NCBI GenBank assembly: GCA_043774625.1 | Contig: JAYVTG010000106.1 | Location: 1 to 51,535, forward strand | Source: JAAFIP01 sp043774625 | GTDB lineage: Bacteria > Pseudomonadota > Gammaproteobacteria > Burkholderiales > Burkholderiaceae_C | Direction of reading: 5' to 3' | DNA length: 51,535 nucleotides | In this document: positions 32,944 through 42,007 of the stretch, piece by piece | Position numbering within the stretch: the first letter of the stretch is position 1 | Layout of the letters: each line of letters begins with the position of its first letter | The notes under the pieces: generated by a model | What the model was told of the DNA's origin: nothing | Databases searched by the model: none | The model's input: the letters and a program-made list of their open reading frames with translations, nothing else | Program-made: the position numbers and the translations under genes

Positions 32944-35748
32944 TCAATTGGCTACAAACAGCGCCGGGTCAACCATCGTACGGTTGAGCAGCACGCTCCA
33001 ATGCAGGTGTGGGCCCGTTACGCGGCCTGTGGCACCTACCGCGCCCAGACGGTCACCCGTGTTCAGCTTGTCACCTGATTTCACGTTGATGGTACTTAAG
33101 TGACACATCATGCTCATCAAACCGCCGCCATGGTCTAGCCATACGGTGTTGCCGCTAAAAAAGTAGTCACCAGTGTCTATCACCCGCCCTGGCAGTGGTG
33201 CTTTTACAGGTGTGCCTGTGGCGGCAGCAATATCCATTCCGCTGTGCGGATTGCGCGACTGGCCGTTGAACACACGCCGCAAGCCAAACGAGCTGGAGCG
33301 CCGCCCCGCCGCAGGAACTTGCATGCGCAAAAACGGTGGTATTGCAGACGCAGGTTCAGTAAACGTTGCCATAACCGCAGCCAAGTGCGCGCTTTCTTGC
33401 GTACACCGCGCTTGGTCTGCTACAGATAAATCCACCGTGCCTGGAGCTACTGTCAGGCGTTGCTCGCTGTATTTTTTGGACGCAATTGTGTAGGCCAGCT
33501 TGCGCTCTACCCCACCCTCAAGCTGCACCACCATGCTAGCCACACCCGGTTTGACCGTCAGTGGAATGCCTACCAGTGCCGTCCATTCAATCGCATCGCC
33601 CACCACCAGCAAGGGCACATCACCGTTTACGTTACGCACATGCGCCAGCGGGCGAGTGGCCGAAGGGCCGAGTGACAGCCGGGCAATGCCGCCGGGCACT
33701 TGCGATGCCTGCGGCCAGACATCGACGGCTTGCGGTACAGCTGTGGCAAGGCGCGACAAAGGCAACGTCCATAAGCCTGCTGTACAACACAAGACGGTAC
33801 GACGGTTTAGAGTTAAAGACGGTGATTGCGATTGCATAAACCCAGCAAAGAACGCCGCCAAGGCATCGTGGGCGTCCAAGGGCAGCACATGGGCAATGTA
33901 CTGGTCGGGGCGCACCACGACCAAGGCTCCCTGCCCACGGTGAATGCCTCGCATATCGAAAATGTCTTGTCCACTCTTCAAGTCCGGGCAAAAGACTTTT
34001 TCATAGTCTTGCAAGCTATAACGGCCTTTGCGCGGCAGCAGCAAAGCGGGCATGGATTCAATCACCAACTCTTGATAGCTTTGCTGGAAAATGGCGCGCA
34101 GATCAAATACTGCGTCAGGGTCTTGGCCTTTGCGGGTGTATTTCAGCACGGGGGAATCTGGCGATTTCTCCAGGAAGCTGCACAGGGCACGCACGCCAGT
34201 ATGCGCGTTCTGATGGTCGTTCGTTGCGGCAAACGCATACAGCCGCCAGCGGCCATCGGCTTTGCCCACATGGCCCAGTTGCAAAGGCTTGGCATCGGTG
34301 ACACGCACCACGGGCGCAGAATGAAAGCGTGTGCCAACCTCAAAGCCTGTCGCCAAGTGTTGGTGTGTGGCTTGCCCGCAAATGCTGGATGGGCTGTAGC
34401 GTGTGCCCATGCCTGCGGTAAAGCGCCCATGTCGCTCAAAATATTTTTGAAATTCTTTGGGGTCTACGCCACCCGCTTGACCACCCGCGCCTTGTTTGGG
34501 TTTGTCGCTGATCATCTTGGCCCACTCGCGGTCAAAGTCGATCAACTCCTTGCCTACCACCTGGCGCTCGGCAGTGTAAGTGCGCAACAACTCGGGCGGG
34601 GATAGTTTGCGCAGTACAGTGGCCAGTTTCCAGCCCAGGTTGAAGGTGTCTTGCATGGAAAAGTTCATGCCCTGCCCAGCCTTGGGGCTGTGGGTGTGGC
34701 AGGCATCGCCTGCGATGAAGACGCGGGGCAGGCGCGTGCCCGTGTCTTGTGCGGGCACGTCGTCGTAGCTGGGGCAAATACGCTGGCCGATTTCATACAC
34801 CGACCACCAGGGCACCTCTTTCACGTCCAGTGTGTAGGGATGCAGGATGCGCTGCGCGGCAGCGATGAGTTTGTCCACGGTGATATTGCGCTGCGCTACA
34901 CGCTCGTCTTCGCCCAGCTTGTCCATCGCCACATACAGGCGAAACATATAACCGCCTTCGCGGGGAATCACAATGATGCTGCCACCACTCGAAGACTGAA
35001 TGGCTACTTTGTAGCGAATGTCTGGAAAGTCCGTCGCGGCCAGCAAGTCCATCACGCCCCAGGCCTGGTTGGCCGAATCACCCACCAGGGTCTGGCCGAT
35101 GGACTTGCGCACCGCGCTGCGTGCGCCATCGCAACCCACAACATAGCGCGCTTGAATGGTTTCAACCCGGCCTGCGTGGGCAGGGTCGGTGCGCTCCATC
35201 CGCACCGTCACCGGGTAGTCTGCAGCAGCGCCATCCACCGTCACATCCAACAGCTTGCGCGCATAGTGCGGCTCTAGCTGGGTTGGTGAATTGCGCATCA
35301 ACTCCAGATAAAAGTCGTGTATGCGCGCCTGGTTCAGCACCACATGTGGAAACTCAGAAAGTCCGTCTTCCGTATCTTGTACGCGTCCGTGGCGGACAAT
35401 ATTTTCTGGCTGCTTTTCGTCGGGCTTCCAAAAGGTCACTTCGTTGATCCAGCAGGCTTCTTTGAGCACCTTTTCACTGAAGTTGAAAGCCTCAAACATC
35501 TCCATGGTGCGGCAAGCAATGCCATCGGCCTGCCCAAGTTGCAGCGGGCCGTCTTTTTGCTCGACGATGCAGGTGGTGATGTCGGCAAATGCTGCCAGTT
35601 GAGCTGCCAATGTAAGCCCCGCTGGCCCGCAGCCCACAATCAACACATCCACTTGCGCTGGCACGGTATTCGTGTGCGGCGTTGAGCTGGTTGCTGGTAC
35701 GGTTTTGTGGGGGTCGCCGGGTTTGAACCCATCTTGATGAAATTGCAT
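32944..35748 (-). CDS. fusion of FAD-dependent aromatic monooxygenase and M23 metallopeptidase
   Basis: A 934-residue open frame with two unrelated parts. Residues 1-637 form a complete phenol-hydroxylase-like flavin monooxygenase: GCGPAG at 39-44, the GCDGARSAVR motif, G347-D348 in FIAGDACHTHSPKAGQG, and the thioredoxin-fold C-terminal domain. Residues 638-934 form a complete exported M23 (LytM-type) peptidase, beginning at a methionine followed by its own signal-like sequence (NRRTVLCCTAGLW, Tat-like). It has the zinc ligands H835 and D839 in HSGMD and H914-L-H916. An internal signal sequence in a fusion makes little sense, so the peptidase may be translated from its own ATG at 33837, or a stop codon between two genes has been lost. 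Confidence 0.85.
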   Translation of the reverse strand: MQFHQDGFKPGDPHKTVPATSSTPHTNTVPAQVDVLIVGCGPAGLTLAAQLAAFADITTCIVEQKDGPLQLGQADGIACRTMEMFEAFNFSEKVLKEACWINEVTFWKPDEKQPENIVRHGRVQDTEDGLSEFPHVVLNQARIHDFYLELMRNSPTQLEPHYARKLLDVTVDGAAADYPVTVRMERTDPAHAGRVETIQARYVVGCDGARSAVRKSIGQTLVGDSANQAWGVMDLLAATDFPDIRYKVAIQSSSGGSIIVIPREGGYMFRLYVAMDKLGEDERVAQRNITVDKLIAAAQRILHPYTLDVKEVPWWSVYEIGQRICPSYDDVPAQDTGTRLPRVFIAGDACHTHSPKAGQGMNFSMQDTFNLGWKLATVLRKLSPPELLRTYTAERQVVGKELIDFDREWAKMISDKPKQGAGGQAGGVDPKEFQKYFERHGRFTAGMGTRYSPSSICGQATHQHLATGFEVGTRFHSAPVVRVTDAKPLQLGHVGKADGRWRLYAFAATNDHQNAHTGVRALCSFLEKSPDSPVLKYTRKGQDPDAVFDLRAIFQQSYQELVIESMPALLLPRKGRYSLQDYEKVFCPDLKSGQDIFDMRGIHRGQGALVVVRPDQYIAHVLPLDAHDALAAFFAGFMQSQSPSLTLNRRTVLCCTAGLWTLPLSRLATAVPQAVDVWPQASQVPGGIARLSLGPSATRPLAHVRNVNGDVPLLVVGDAIEWTALVGIPLTVKPGVASMVVQLEGGVERKLAYTIASKKYSEQRLTVAPGTVDLSVADQARCTQESAHLAAVMATFTEPASAIPPFLRMQVPAAGRRSSSFGLRRVFNGQSRNPHSGMDIAAATGTPVKAPLPGRVIDTGDYFFSGNTVWLDHGGGLMSMMCHLSTINVKSGDKLNTGDRLGAVGATGRVTGPHLHWSVLLNRTMVDPALFVAN

Positions 35749-36036
35749 GTCTCTACTATCGTTTCAGATCGGTTGGTTTGGCAAGTCTCAAATACCGCCT
35801 CAATTTTCAGCTAGCTGGGGGGTTGGCAGAGTTTTTTGATGCAGACAGGTATTTCTCATCAGAAGCACAACGCATCCTTTAGTCTGAGGCTGCGGCATTG
35901 CATTGCAGATTTGATGGAAGACCCCGGCAGGTCAAGAAACTCGCAACTGCCTGTGGAAACGGGGTGAGCCACAACGACGCGCGCCAAGCCAGCAGCCGTG
36001 CGCCAGCGCTCGCGCGCGTTTTCAAAGTGAGTGGCT

Positions 36037-36048
36037 CTGTGTACACAG
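36037..36048. promoter_or_regulatory. perfect palindrome CTGTGTACACAG
   Basis: A 12-bp perfect inverted repeat in the gap; a candidate operator, but it lies about 290 bp from the start of the monooxygenase gene and could be chance. Confidence 0.25.
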
Positions 36049-36072
36049 TGCGACTGCGCAGCAGACCAGCTT

Positions 36073-36114
36073 ACTACAAATTTAATAGCTGCTCGCGCAT
36101 ATTCTACGCTGGCT
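36073..36114 (+). repeat. dispersed repeat, copy 10 (intergenic)
   Basis: ACTACAAATTTAATAGCTGC, then TCGCGCATATTCTACGCTGGC with one change in the core. Lies just beyond the CoA-transferase end of the catabolic cluster. Confidence 0.85.
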
Positions 36115-36148
36115 AGGAGTCGTTTTAACCTCTAAATTCGCATCAAAC

Positions 36149-37321
36149 TTACGCACTGGCGGCAAGTTGGGTAAATTCCTCACGCAGAGCCTGACCATGC
36201 TCGTCGAGATTGGGGGCTGGCGCAAAGCAGGGGGCATCCCATTCCATACCCCAAGGCGCGGTTGGCATTTCAATCTCTTTACCCCGCACCAGCATACGCT
36301 TGGTTCGCAACTGCGGGTGCTCAATCAGGTCGTGGACGGTATTGACCTGCCCAAAAGCCGTTTGAGCCGCCGTCAAGCGGTCAATGATTGCGCCACTGCT
36401 CAAAGAAGCAAAAATGTCAGCAACCAGGCCGTCAATAAACTCCCGGTTCTTCACCCTCTCAGCGTTGTTCTTGCTGCGCGGATCTTCTGCCAAATCGGGG
36501 CGCCTCAGTACCGAGTGGCAAAAATCTACCCACTCGCGCTCGTTTTGGATCGAAATCACAATATCGCGCCCGTCCGCGCAGGTGAAAGCGCCGTAAGGCG
36601 CTATGGACGGGTGCTTAAGACCGACCCGTTCGGGTGCTTTGCCGCCATAGCGAGCCTGCAAATATGGAACACTCATCAGCTCGGCCGCCGAGCCAAAGAG
36701 TGAGACCTTCACGCCCGACCCTTTGCCGGTGCGTTCGCGCTGAATCAACGCCTGCTGAATGCCAATCAGGGCGTTCATACCGGCGGTAATGTCGCACACC
36801 GACACTCCAATGCGGCCCCATTCGCCGGGCGCGCCACTGACCGACACCAAGCCGCTTTCGGCCTGCACCAGCAAGTCATAGGCTTTGAGGCCGAAAAGTT
36901 CCCCGTCATCGCCATAACCACTGATATCGCAAGTAATAAGTCGTGGATGGCTCGCACGCAGCGCTTGGGAGCCAATGCCCAAGCGCTCGGTAGCGCCCGG
37001 AGCGAGGTTTTGAATCAGCACATCGGCTCGCGCCACCATACGTTGAAGCAAGGCAAGTTCAGTGGGGTCTTTAAGGTTTAAGGAAATGGACTCTTTGCCA
37101 CGGTTGATCCAAACCCAATAAGACGATTCGCCATGAACCGCGCGGTCGTAGCCACGCGCAAAGTCGCCCTCGCTGCGCTCGATCTTGATCACGCGCGCAC
37201 CAGCGTCGGCCAGGCGGCTGCTGCAATAAGGTGCCGCAACGGCTTGCTCCAATGCAATCACCAACAAGCCATCCAAAGGCTTGGTGCGCTGGCTACCTGT
37301 GGGCACACTTTTTGGGTCCAT
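36149..37321 (-). CDS. class III (CaiB/BaiF) CoA-transferase
   Basis: Family III acyl-CoA transferase (390 aa from the ATG at 37321; a TTG four codons earlier is possible). Family features are VIALEQAVAAPYCSSRLADAGARVIKIER near the N-terminus and the catalytic D149 in LKAYDLLVQAESG. It would activate a carboxylic acid by moving CoA from a donor. The substrate is unknown. It diverges from the liv-type importer genes across a 198-bp region holding a strong palindrome, so both sides may be controlled together. Confidence 0.9.
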   Translation of the reverse strand: MDPKSVPTGSQRTKPLDGLLVIALEQAVAAPYCSSRLADAGARVIKIERSEGDFARGYDRAVHGESSYWVWINRGKESISLNLKDPTELALLQRMVARADVLIQNLAPGATERLGIGSQALRASHPRLITCDISGYGDDGELFGLKAYDLLVQAESGLVSVSGAPGEWGRIGVSVCDITAGMNALIGIQQALIQRERTGKGSGVKVSLFGSAAELMSVPYLQARYGGKAPERVGLKHPSIAPYGAFTCADGRDIVISIQNEREWVDFCHSVLRRPDLAEDPRSKNNAERVKNREFIDGLVADIFASLSSGAIIDRLTAAQTAFGQVNTVHDLIEHPQLRTKRMLVRGKEIEMPTAPWGMEWDAPCFAPAPNLDEHGQALREEFTQLAASA

Positions 37322-37399
37322 CGTGTTTTCCAAATCAAACTAAGCTGAATTATGTGCAAGCGGGCCGACGCGGGGAATTCCAATTGCGCGAATTCAGTA

Positions 37400-37437
37400 T
37401 TGCCGCTGCCGCAACACGCTTGTTGCGACAACGGCAA
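37400..37437. promoter_or_regulatory. 38-bp palindrome, candidate operator
   Basis: Arms of 17 bp at 37400-37416 and 37421-37437 (TTGCCGCTGCCGCAACA against the inverse of TGTTGCGACAACGGCAA) match at 15 of 17 positions around a 4-bp centre. It sits midway between the divergent CoA-transferase and livK genes. It is not followed by a T tract, so an operator is more likely than a terminator. The regulator is unknown; the LysR gene at 47106 is one candidate. Confidence 0.6.
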
Positions 37438-37519
37438 CACAGCGTGAACTTATTTGAAATTGCCAGTAGCCAGCCACTGGCTCACAGTATGTAACCATTA
37501 ACCCTGCCAGGAGACCACT

Positions 37520-38713
37520 ATGACCAACCTACGTCACGCCCTCGTCCTCATTCCCGCTGTAGCCGCCTTGGTTTCAGCCTCTGCTTATGCCCAAAGCCGT
37601 GAAATCAAGATTTACGGACTTGGAGCTAAGAGTGGTGTCGTGCGCATTTTTGGCCTTAATAGTGAGGCCGCCATGAAAGCCGCTGCTGAGCAGATCAACA
37701 AATCAGGTGGCGTGAAGATGGCCGACGGTACCAAAGCCAAGCTCACTATCGAGTATCTGGATGACCGTTGCAACGCGGAGGAAGGCATCAACGCGCTGCG
37801 CCGCATCGCCGCGCAGCCCGATGCCATCGTGGCCGTGGGCCCCACCTGCAGCAATGTGGCTGAGCCGGTGTTTGGCATCTTGCAAAAGAAAGTGGGCGAC
37901 GCAAGCGACTCGGGCCTGCAGTTCCCGCTTTACACCGATGTGGCCGCCAAGGGCGGGCTGGCTTCAATCTCGCAATGGGCCTTTCGCAATGTGCCCAGCG
38001 AAGCGGCCATGTACAAAAGCTTGTTTGAGTGGATCAAGGCCACCAAGCCCGATGTCAAAACCGTGTGGGGAGGGGTGGAAAAAGACTTCGCCCACAGTAA
38101 CGCCACTTATAACGTGATGAAGACCAACGCCGAGAAAAATGGCTTTGAGGTCAAGGGCACCAGCGAATGGCTGCTGAACGACACCAGCTTCGCCACCCAG
38201 GTGCGTGAAATGAAGCGTGGCGAGGCTGATTTGGTGGCAATCTCCGCACATCCTTTTACAACATGCGGCGTGCTCAAGGAAATGCAGCGCCAAAACGTTA
38301 AACCCAAAATGTTGGTTGGTCTGACAAGCTCATCAAGCATGGAAACCCTTCAGGGCTGTGCCCAGCAGGCTCAGGGCCTGATTATCCCCACCAGCTTTGC
38401 GCCAGTGACCCCCGAGGCCAAAAAAGCCGCAGAGGCAGTAGCCGCAATGGGTGCCAATATGGACTTGCACAATGCCGCAGCCTGGGAGAACGTCTTCACA
38501 CTCAAAGACTTGATCGAGAAAGCCATGATTACCGGCAAACCGGAAACCGTACAAGCCGACCGCGTAAAAATTCGTGATGCTTTGGCGGCAATGAAGGAGA
38601 CCACGGGGCTACTTGGCAAGGTCGGGCGTGGCGATGACCGTGAGGCGATCAAACCATTCCTGTTTGTCAGAGCTGACAATGGCGCATGGACGGTGGCACA
38701 TACCCCGAACTAA
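37520..38713 (+). CDS. livK: Liv-type ABC transporter substrate-binding protein
   Basis: Periplasmic binding protein of the branched-chain amino acid/HAAT family (397 aa). The signal peptide ends ASAYA before QSREIK. Receptor-type periplasmic-binding fold with REIKIYGLGAKSGVVRIFG, DRCNAEEGINALRRIAAQ and VAVGPTCSNVAEP. Many such proteins near degradation genes bind aromatic or other carboxylates rather than amino acids, so the name gives the family, not the ligand. A CAGGAG site precedes the ATG. First gene of the importer and catabolic operon. Confidence 0.9.
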   Translation: MTNLRHALVLIPAVAALVSASAYAQSREIKIYGLGAKSGVVRIFGLNSEAAMKAAAEQINKSGGVKMADGTKAKLTIEYLDDRCNAEEGINALRRIAAQPDAIVAVGPTCSNVAEPVFGILQKKVGDASDSGLQFPLYTDVAAKGGLASISQWAFRNVPSEAAMYKSLFEWIKATKPDVKTVWGGVEKDFAHSNATYNVMKTNAEKNGFEVKGTSEWLLNDTSFATQVREMKRGEADLVAISAHPFTTCGVLKEMQRQNVKPKMLVGLTSSSSMETLQGCAQQAQGLIIPTSFAPVTPEAKKAAEAVAAMGANMDLHNAAAWENVFTLKDLIEKAMITGKPETVQADRVKIRDALAAMKETTGLLGKVGRGDDREAIKPFLFVRADNGAWTVAHTPN

Positions 38714-38720
38714 GCCCACC

Positions 38721-39605
38721 ATGACCTTATTGGATTTGCAGGATCTTGCGCAATCGGTAACCGATGGTGTGATGTTCGGTGCCACTTACGCGCTGATTGG
38801 GATCGGCTTCACGCTGATCTTTGGCGTGATGCACAAGATCAATCTCTCTTACGCTGCCGCTAGCATCGGCGCTGCGTACTTGAGTTTGTTAATCGTGCAA
38901 GTAGCACCGGCACCACTGGTGTACCTGTTCGCCGCACTGATGGGGGGCGTGCTCGGAGGCTTGATTTATTTGGTGTGCTTTCGTTTTTTACCCTTGGATA
39001 AACCTCTGGCGACGCTCATGTCCACAGTGGGCATGCTGCTGTTGCTCGAAGAAGGCATCGTGCATATAACCGCAGGCGCACCGCAAAACTATCCCGCACT
39101 ATTTACTGGGGCCAACTTCGAGTTCGGCGTCTTTATGTTACGTGGCGATCTGATGTTTGTCTTTGCGCTTGGCTGCGCAGCGATGGTGGGGCTGACGCTT
39201 TTGCTCAAGCGTACCAAGCTGGGCCTAGCCACGCGCGCTGTGGCGCAGCAGCCGGTGGCTGCGCGCTTGTGCGGCATGGGTGTAGATCGCACCAATGCCA
39301 GCACCTTCGTCATCGCCGGGCTGCTGGGCGGCTTATCCGGTGCGATGACGGGGGCAGCCATTGGCGTGCTGTCGCCGCTGTTGGCATTACCGCTCACTGT
39401 GAAGGGCTTGATCGTCACCGTGATCGGCGGACTGGGCAGCGTGCCGGGAGCCATTCTCGCGGGCTTGATCGTGGGCGGTGTTGAAAACCTGTTTCAGTTC
39501 ATGCGTGGTGTGAGCGAGCGCGACATCTATGTGATGTTAATGTTATTCGCCTTCCTGGTGTTCCGTCCGGGCGGCTTGTTTGCTGTGCCCAGCGGGAGAG
39601 ACTGA
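38721..39605 (+). CDS. livH: Liv-type ABC transporter permease (LivH, first pair)
   Basis: Inner-membrane permease of the LivH type (294 aa) with about eight hydrophobic helices and the family blocks GVMFGATYALIGIGFTLIFGVM, ATRAVAQQPVAARLCGM and VIGGLGSVPGAILAGL. The ATG at 38721 follows the livK stop by 7 bp; the longer open frame runs into livK. Forms a pair with the next gene. Confidence 0.92.
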   Translation: MTLLDLQDLAQSVTDGVMFGATYALIGIGFTLIFGVMHKINLSYAAASIGAAYLSLLIVQVAPAPLVYLFAALMGGVLGGLIYLVCFRFLPLDKPLATLMSTVGMLLLLEEGIVHITAGAPQNYPALFTGANFEFGVFMLRGDLMFVFALGCAAMVGLTLLLKRTKLGLATRAVAQQPVAARLCGMGVDRTNASTFVIAGLLGGLSGAMTGAAIGVLSPLLALPLTVKGLIVTVIGGLGSVPGAILAGLIVGGVENLFQFMRGVSERDIYVMLMLFAFLVFRPGGLFAVPSGRD

Positions 39606-39606
39606 G

Positions 39607-40518
39607 ATGGAGTTCTACCTCGGTCTCGCACAAGTCATTGGCGTTCATACCTTGCTGGGTTTGTCGGCTTGGTGCGTCTTGCACACCGGACAGGTGAGTT
39701 TGGCACAAGGTGGCTTTTTTGCCATTGGAGCTTATGCCGCGGGTATGCTCACCACCATGGCGGGCTGGCCATTGTGGTTTGCGCTGCCAGTAGCCATGGT
39801 GGCCGCCGCTGCGGTAGCAATTGCAGTGGGGGTTCCGGCGCTGCGTGTGAAGGGCTTGATGCTGGTAGTGGCAACCATGGCTTACGCCGAAATCGTTCGT
39901 CTGGTGTTTTTCAACTTGAAGTGGCGGGTAGAAACGCCGCAAGGCCCCATTGGCCCCGATGGGGGTTTGGGCTTTGGCGGCATCCGCTGGTTCCAAAGCA
40001 ACGGTTGGACGCTCTGGCAAATTGATCTGTTGATCTGGACTCTGGTTGCCCTGGTGATGTTCGCACTGTGGGTACTTGACCACTCGCGCATTGGCACACT
40101 GTGGCGCGCGGTGGGTGAAGACGAAGTGGCGGCGCAAAGCGCTGGCATAGATCTGACTGCAGCCAAGGTCTCGGCCTTCGGCATCGGGGGTGCAATCGCG
40201 GGCCTGGCCGGCGGCTTGTTTGCACACACCACGACGCACATAGAACACGGCAACTTCTCGATCTTGCTAGCAACTTTTGCGATTGCTTATCCCATCATCG
40301 GCGGTTTGAAGAGTCTCGCAGGCACGTTGCTTGCGGTGATTTTTATCCAGGGTTTTTTGATCGAGGGCCTGCGTTTCTTGGGCGATTGGCGCAGCCTCTT
40401 GTTTGGCGCGTTCATCGTGCTGGTCATGCTGCTGCGGCCCAATGGCTTCTTGCACGCGCCACTGCGCTGGCGGCGGCCATCCGCATCGGCAACACACGGA
40501 GGGCCGCGCCATGCTTGA
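39607..40518 (+). CDS. livM: Liv-type ABC transporter permease (LivM, first pair)
   Basis: Partner permease of the LivM type (303 aa) with hydrophobic helices and the blocks LHTGQVSLAQGGFFAIGAYAAG, LMLVVATMAYAEIVRLVFFN and WRAVGEDEVAAQSAGID. Starts 1 bp after the livH stop, with GGGAGAG upstream, and overlaps livG by 8 bp. Confidence 0.92.
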   Translation: MEFYLGLAQVIGVHTLLGLSAWCVLHTGQVSLAQGGFFAIGAYAAGMLTTMAGWPLWFALPVAMVAAAAVAIAVGVPALRVKGLMLVVATMAYAEIVRLVFFNLKWRVETPQGPIGPDGGLGFGGIRWFQSNGWTLWQIDLLIWTLVALVMFALWVLDHSRIGTLWRAVGEDEVAAQSAGIDLTAAKVSAFGIGGAIAGLAGGLFAHTTTHIEHGNFSILLATFAIAYPIIGGLKSLAGTLLAVIFIQGFLIEGLRFLGDWRSLLFGAFIVLVMLLRPNGFLHAPLRWRRPSASATHGGPRHA

Positions 40519-41263
40519 ACTGAAAAATTTGAGCCGCCACTTTGGTGGTGTCAAGGCCATTGACGGCATTGACCTGACGGTGCGGCGTGGCGAAATTCTT
40601 GGCCTGATCGGCCCTAACGGCTCTGGCAAAAGTACCACTGTCAATCTGATCGCGGGCTTGTATGTACCTACAGCCGGCAGCATCACCTTCTTGGGGCAAG
40701 ATATCGCAAGCCTAGCATCACATGAGCGCTGCGCTTTGGGTCTGGCGCGCACGTTTCAAAATATCCGTCTATTCTCTCAACTCACCGTGTGGCAGAACCT
40801 CTGGGCCGCGCAAGTGGTACGAGATAAAGGCTGGGCGGGCTTCAAGCGACGTTGGTTTTCTGGGGCGGGTGCGGCGCGTGAAGAGACCCAGGCGCTGCTC
40901 GAATTCAGCGGCTTGGCCGACAAGCGCGACGTACTCGCAGGCCAGCTTGCCTTCGGCCAGCAACGTCGGCTGGAGCTCGCGCGTGCCGCAGCCTCTGGCG
41001 CGAGCCTATTGTTGCTCGACGAGCCTGCCGCCGGCATGAACGCCGAAGAAATTGAGGAGCTTGACGAGCGAATCCGTACCCTACGCACGCAGGGCCGTAC
41101 GATCCTTTTGATCGAGCACCATATGGAGCTTGTGATGAACGTCTGCGACCGCGTGGCGGTGCTTAACTTCGGTCGCAAGATCGCCGAAGGTACGCCGGCG
41201 CAGGTGCAAAGCGACGAGCATGTGCGCGCCGCTTATCTGGGCAGCGACGCTGTGATCGCCTAG
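40511..41263 (+). CDS. livG: Liv-type ABC transporter ATPase LivG
   Basis: ATP-binding subunit (250 aa) with Walker A GPNGSGKST at 34-42, the LivG-type ARTFQNIRLF block, a signature reading LAFGQQRR at 146-153 (variant of LSGGQ, common in LivG) and Walker B LLLLDEPAAGMN from 166. Starts inside the end of livM. Confidence 0.93.
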   Translation: MLELKNLSRHFGGVKAIDGIDLTVRRGEILGLIGPNGSGKSTTVNLIAGLYVPTAGSITFLGQDIASLASHERCALGLARTFQNIRLFSQLTVWQNLWAAQVVRDKGWAGFKRRWFSGAGAAREETQALLEFSGLADKRDVLAGQLAFGQQRRLELARAAASGASLLLLDEPAAGMNAEEIEELDERIRTLRTQGRTILLIEHHMELVMNVCDRVAVLNFGRKIAEGTPAQVQSDEHVRAAYLGSDAVIA

Positions 41264-41272
41264 GAGCACGCC

Positions 41273-41989
41273 ATGCTGGAAATCAAAGACCTTGCCACTT
41301 CCTACGGTCGTATTGAAGCACTCAAAGGCGTGTCGCTTTCCGCCAAGGCTGGCGAAGTGACCTGCCTGCTCGGCCCCAACGGTGCGGGCAAGAGCACGCT
41401 GATGCTTACGCTCTCGGGCATCCTCAAGCCGCAGCGCGGTTCGGTGAAATTCGAGGGTGAGGAGCTCATGGGTAAAAGTCCATCAGAAATCGTAGGACGC
41501 GGTTTGGCCTTGGTGCCCGAAAACCGCTTGGTATTTCCTGGACTCACTGTCAAAGAGAATTTGCAAGCCGGTGCCTTTCGCCGCCGCGACAAAAGTGGAA
41601 TCTCTGCCGATATGGAACGTATGTTCGAGCGCTTTCCGCGCCTGAAAGAGCGCATCGGCCAACTCGCCGGCACGCTCTCGGGCGGCGAACAGCAAATGCT
41701 CGCAGTGGCGCGTGCGCTGATGTCGCGCCCGCGCCTCTTACTGATGGACGAACCTTCAGTTGGATTGGCTCCTCTCGTTGTGGCCGAGATCTTCTCAATC
41801 ATTCGCCAGCTTCACGCTGAAGGCGTGAGTATTTTCCTCGTTGAGCAAAACGCGCATATGGCACTCAAGGTGGCGCAGCATTTTTATTTGATGGAACAGG
41901 GGCGCGTGAGTTTTTCAGGTGCTCCAGGTCAATTGGCTGGGGACGAAGTGATCCAGCGCGCCTACCTTGGGCAGCGTAAGGCTGCATGA
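41273..41989 (+). CDS. livF: Liv-type ABC transporter ATPase LivF
   Basis: Second ATP-binding subunit (238 aa): Walker A GPNGAGKST at 34-42, LALVPENRLVFPGLTV, signature LSGGEQQ at 135-141, Walker B LLLMDEPSVGLAP near 156. Nine bases follow the livG stop. Confidence 0.93.
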   Translation: MLEIKDLATSYGRIEALKGVSLSAKAGEVTCLLGPNGAGKSTLMLTLSGILKPQRGSVKFEGEELMGKSPSEIVGRGLALVPENRLVFPGLTVKENLQAGAFRRRDKSGISADMERMFERFPRLKERIGQLAGTLSGGEQQMLAVARALMSRPRLLLMDEPSVGLAPLVVAEIFSIIRQLHAEGVSIFLVEQNAHMALKVAQHFYLMEQGRVSFSGAPGQLAGDEVIQRAYLGQRKAA

Positions 41990-42007
41990 AACCACGGATG
42001 CACGACC

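Larger units (their letters stand above)
35749..36148. other. 400-bp gap between divergent-sense units; no gene seen
   Basis: Upstream of the monooxygenase fusion and downstream of the CoA-transferase gene. No convincing frame. It contains a perfect 12-bp palindrome and a dispersed repeat copy close to the CoA-transferase stop. Confidence 0.6.

Noticed and set aside
37231..37494. Plus-strand frame across the CoA-transferase/livK gap
   Set aside because: No ribosome site, overlaps the palindrome, and resembles no family I know.
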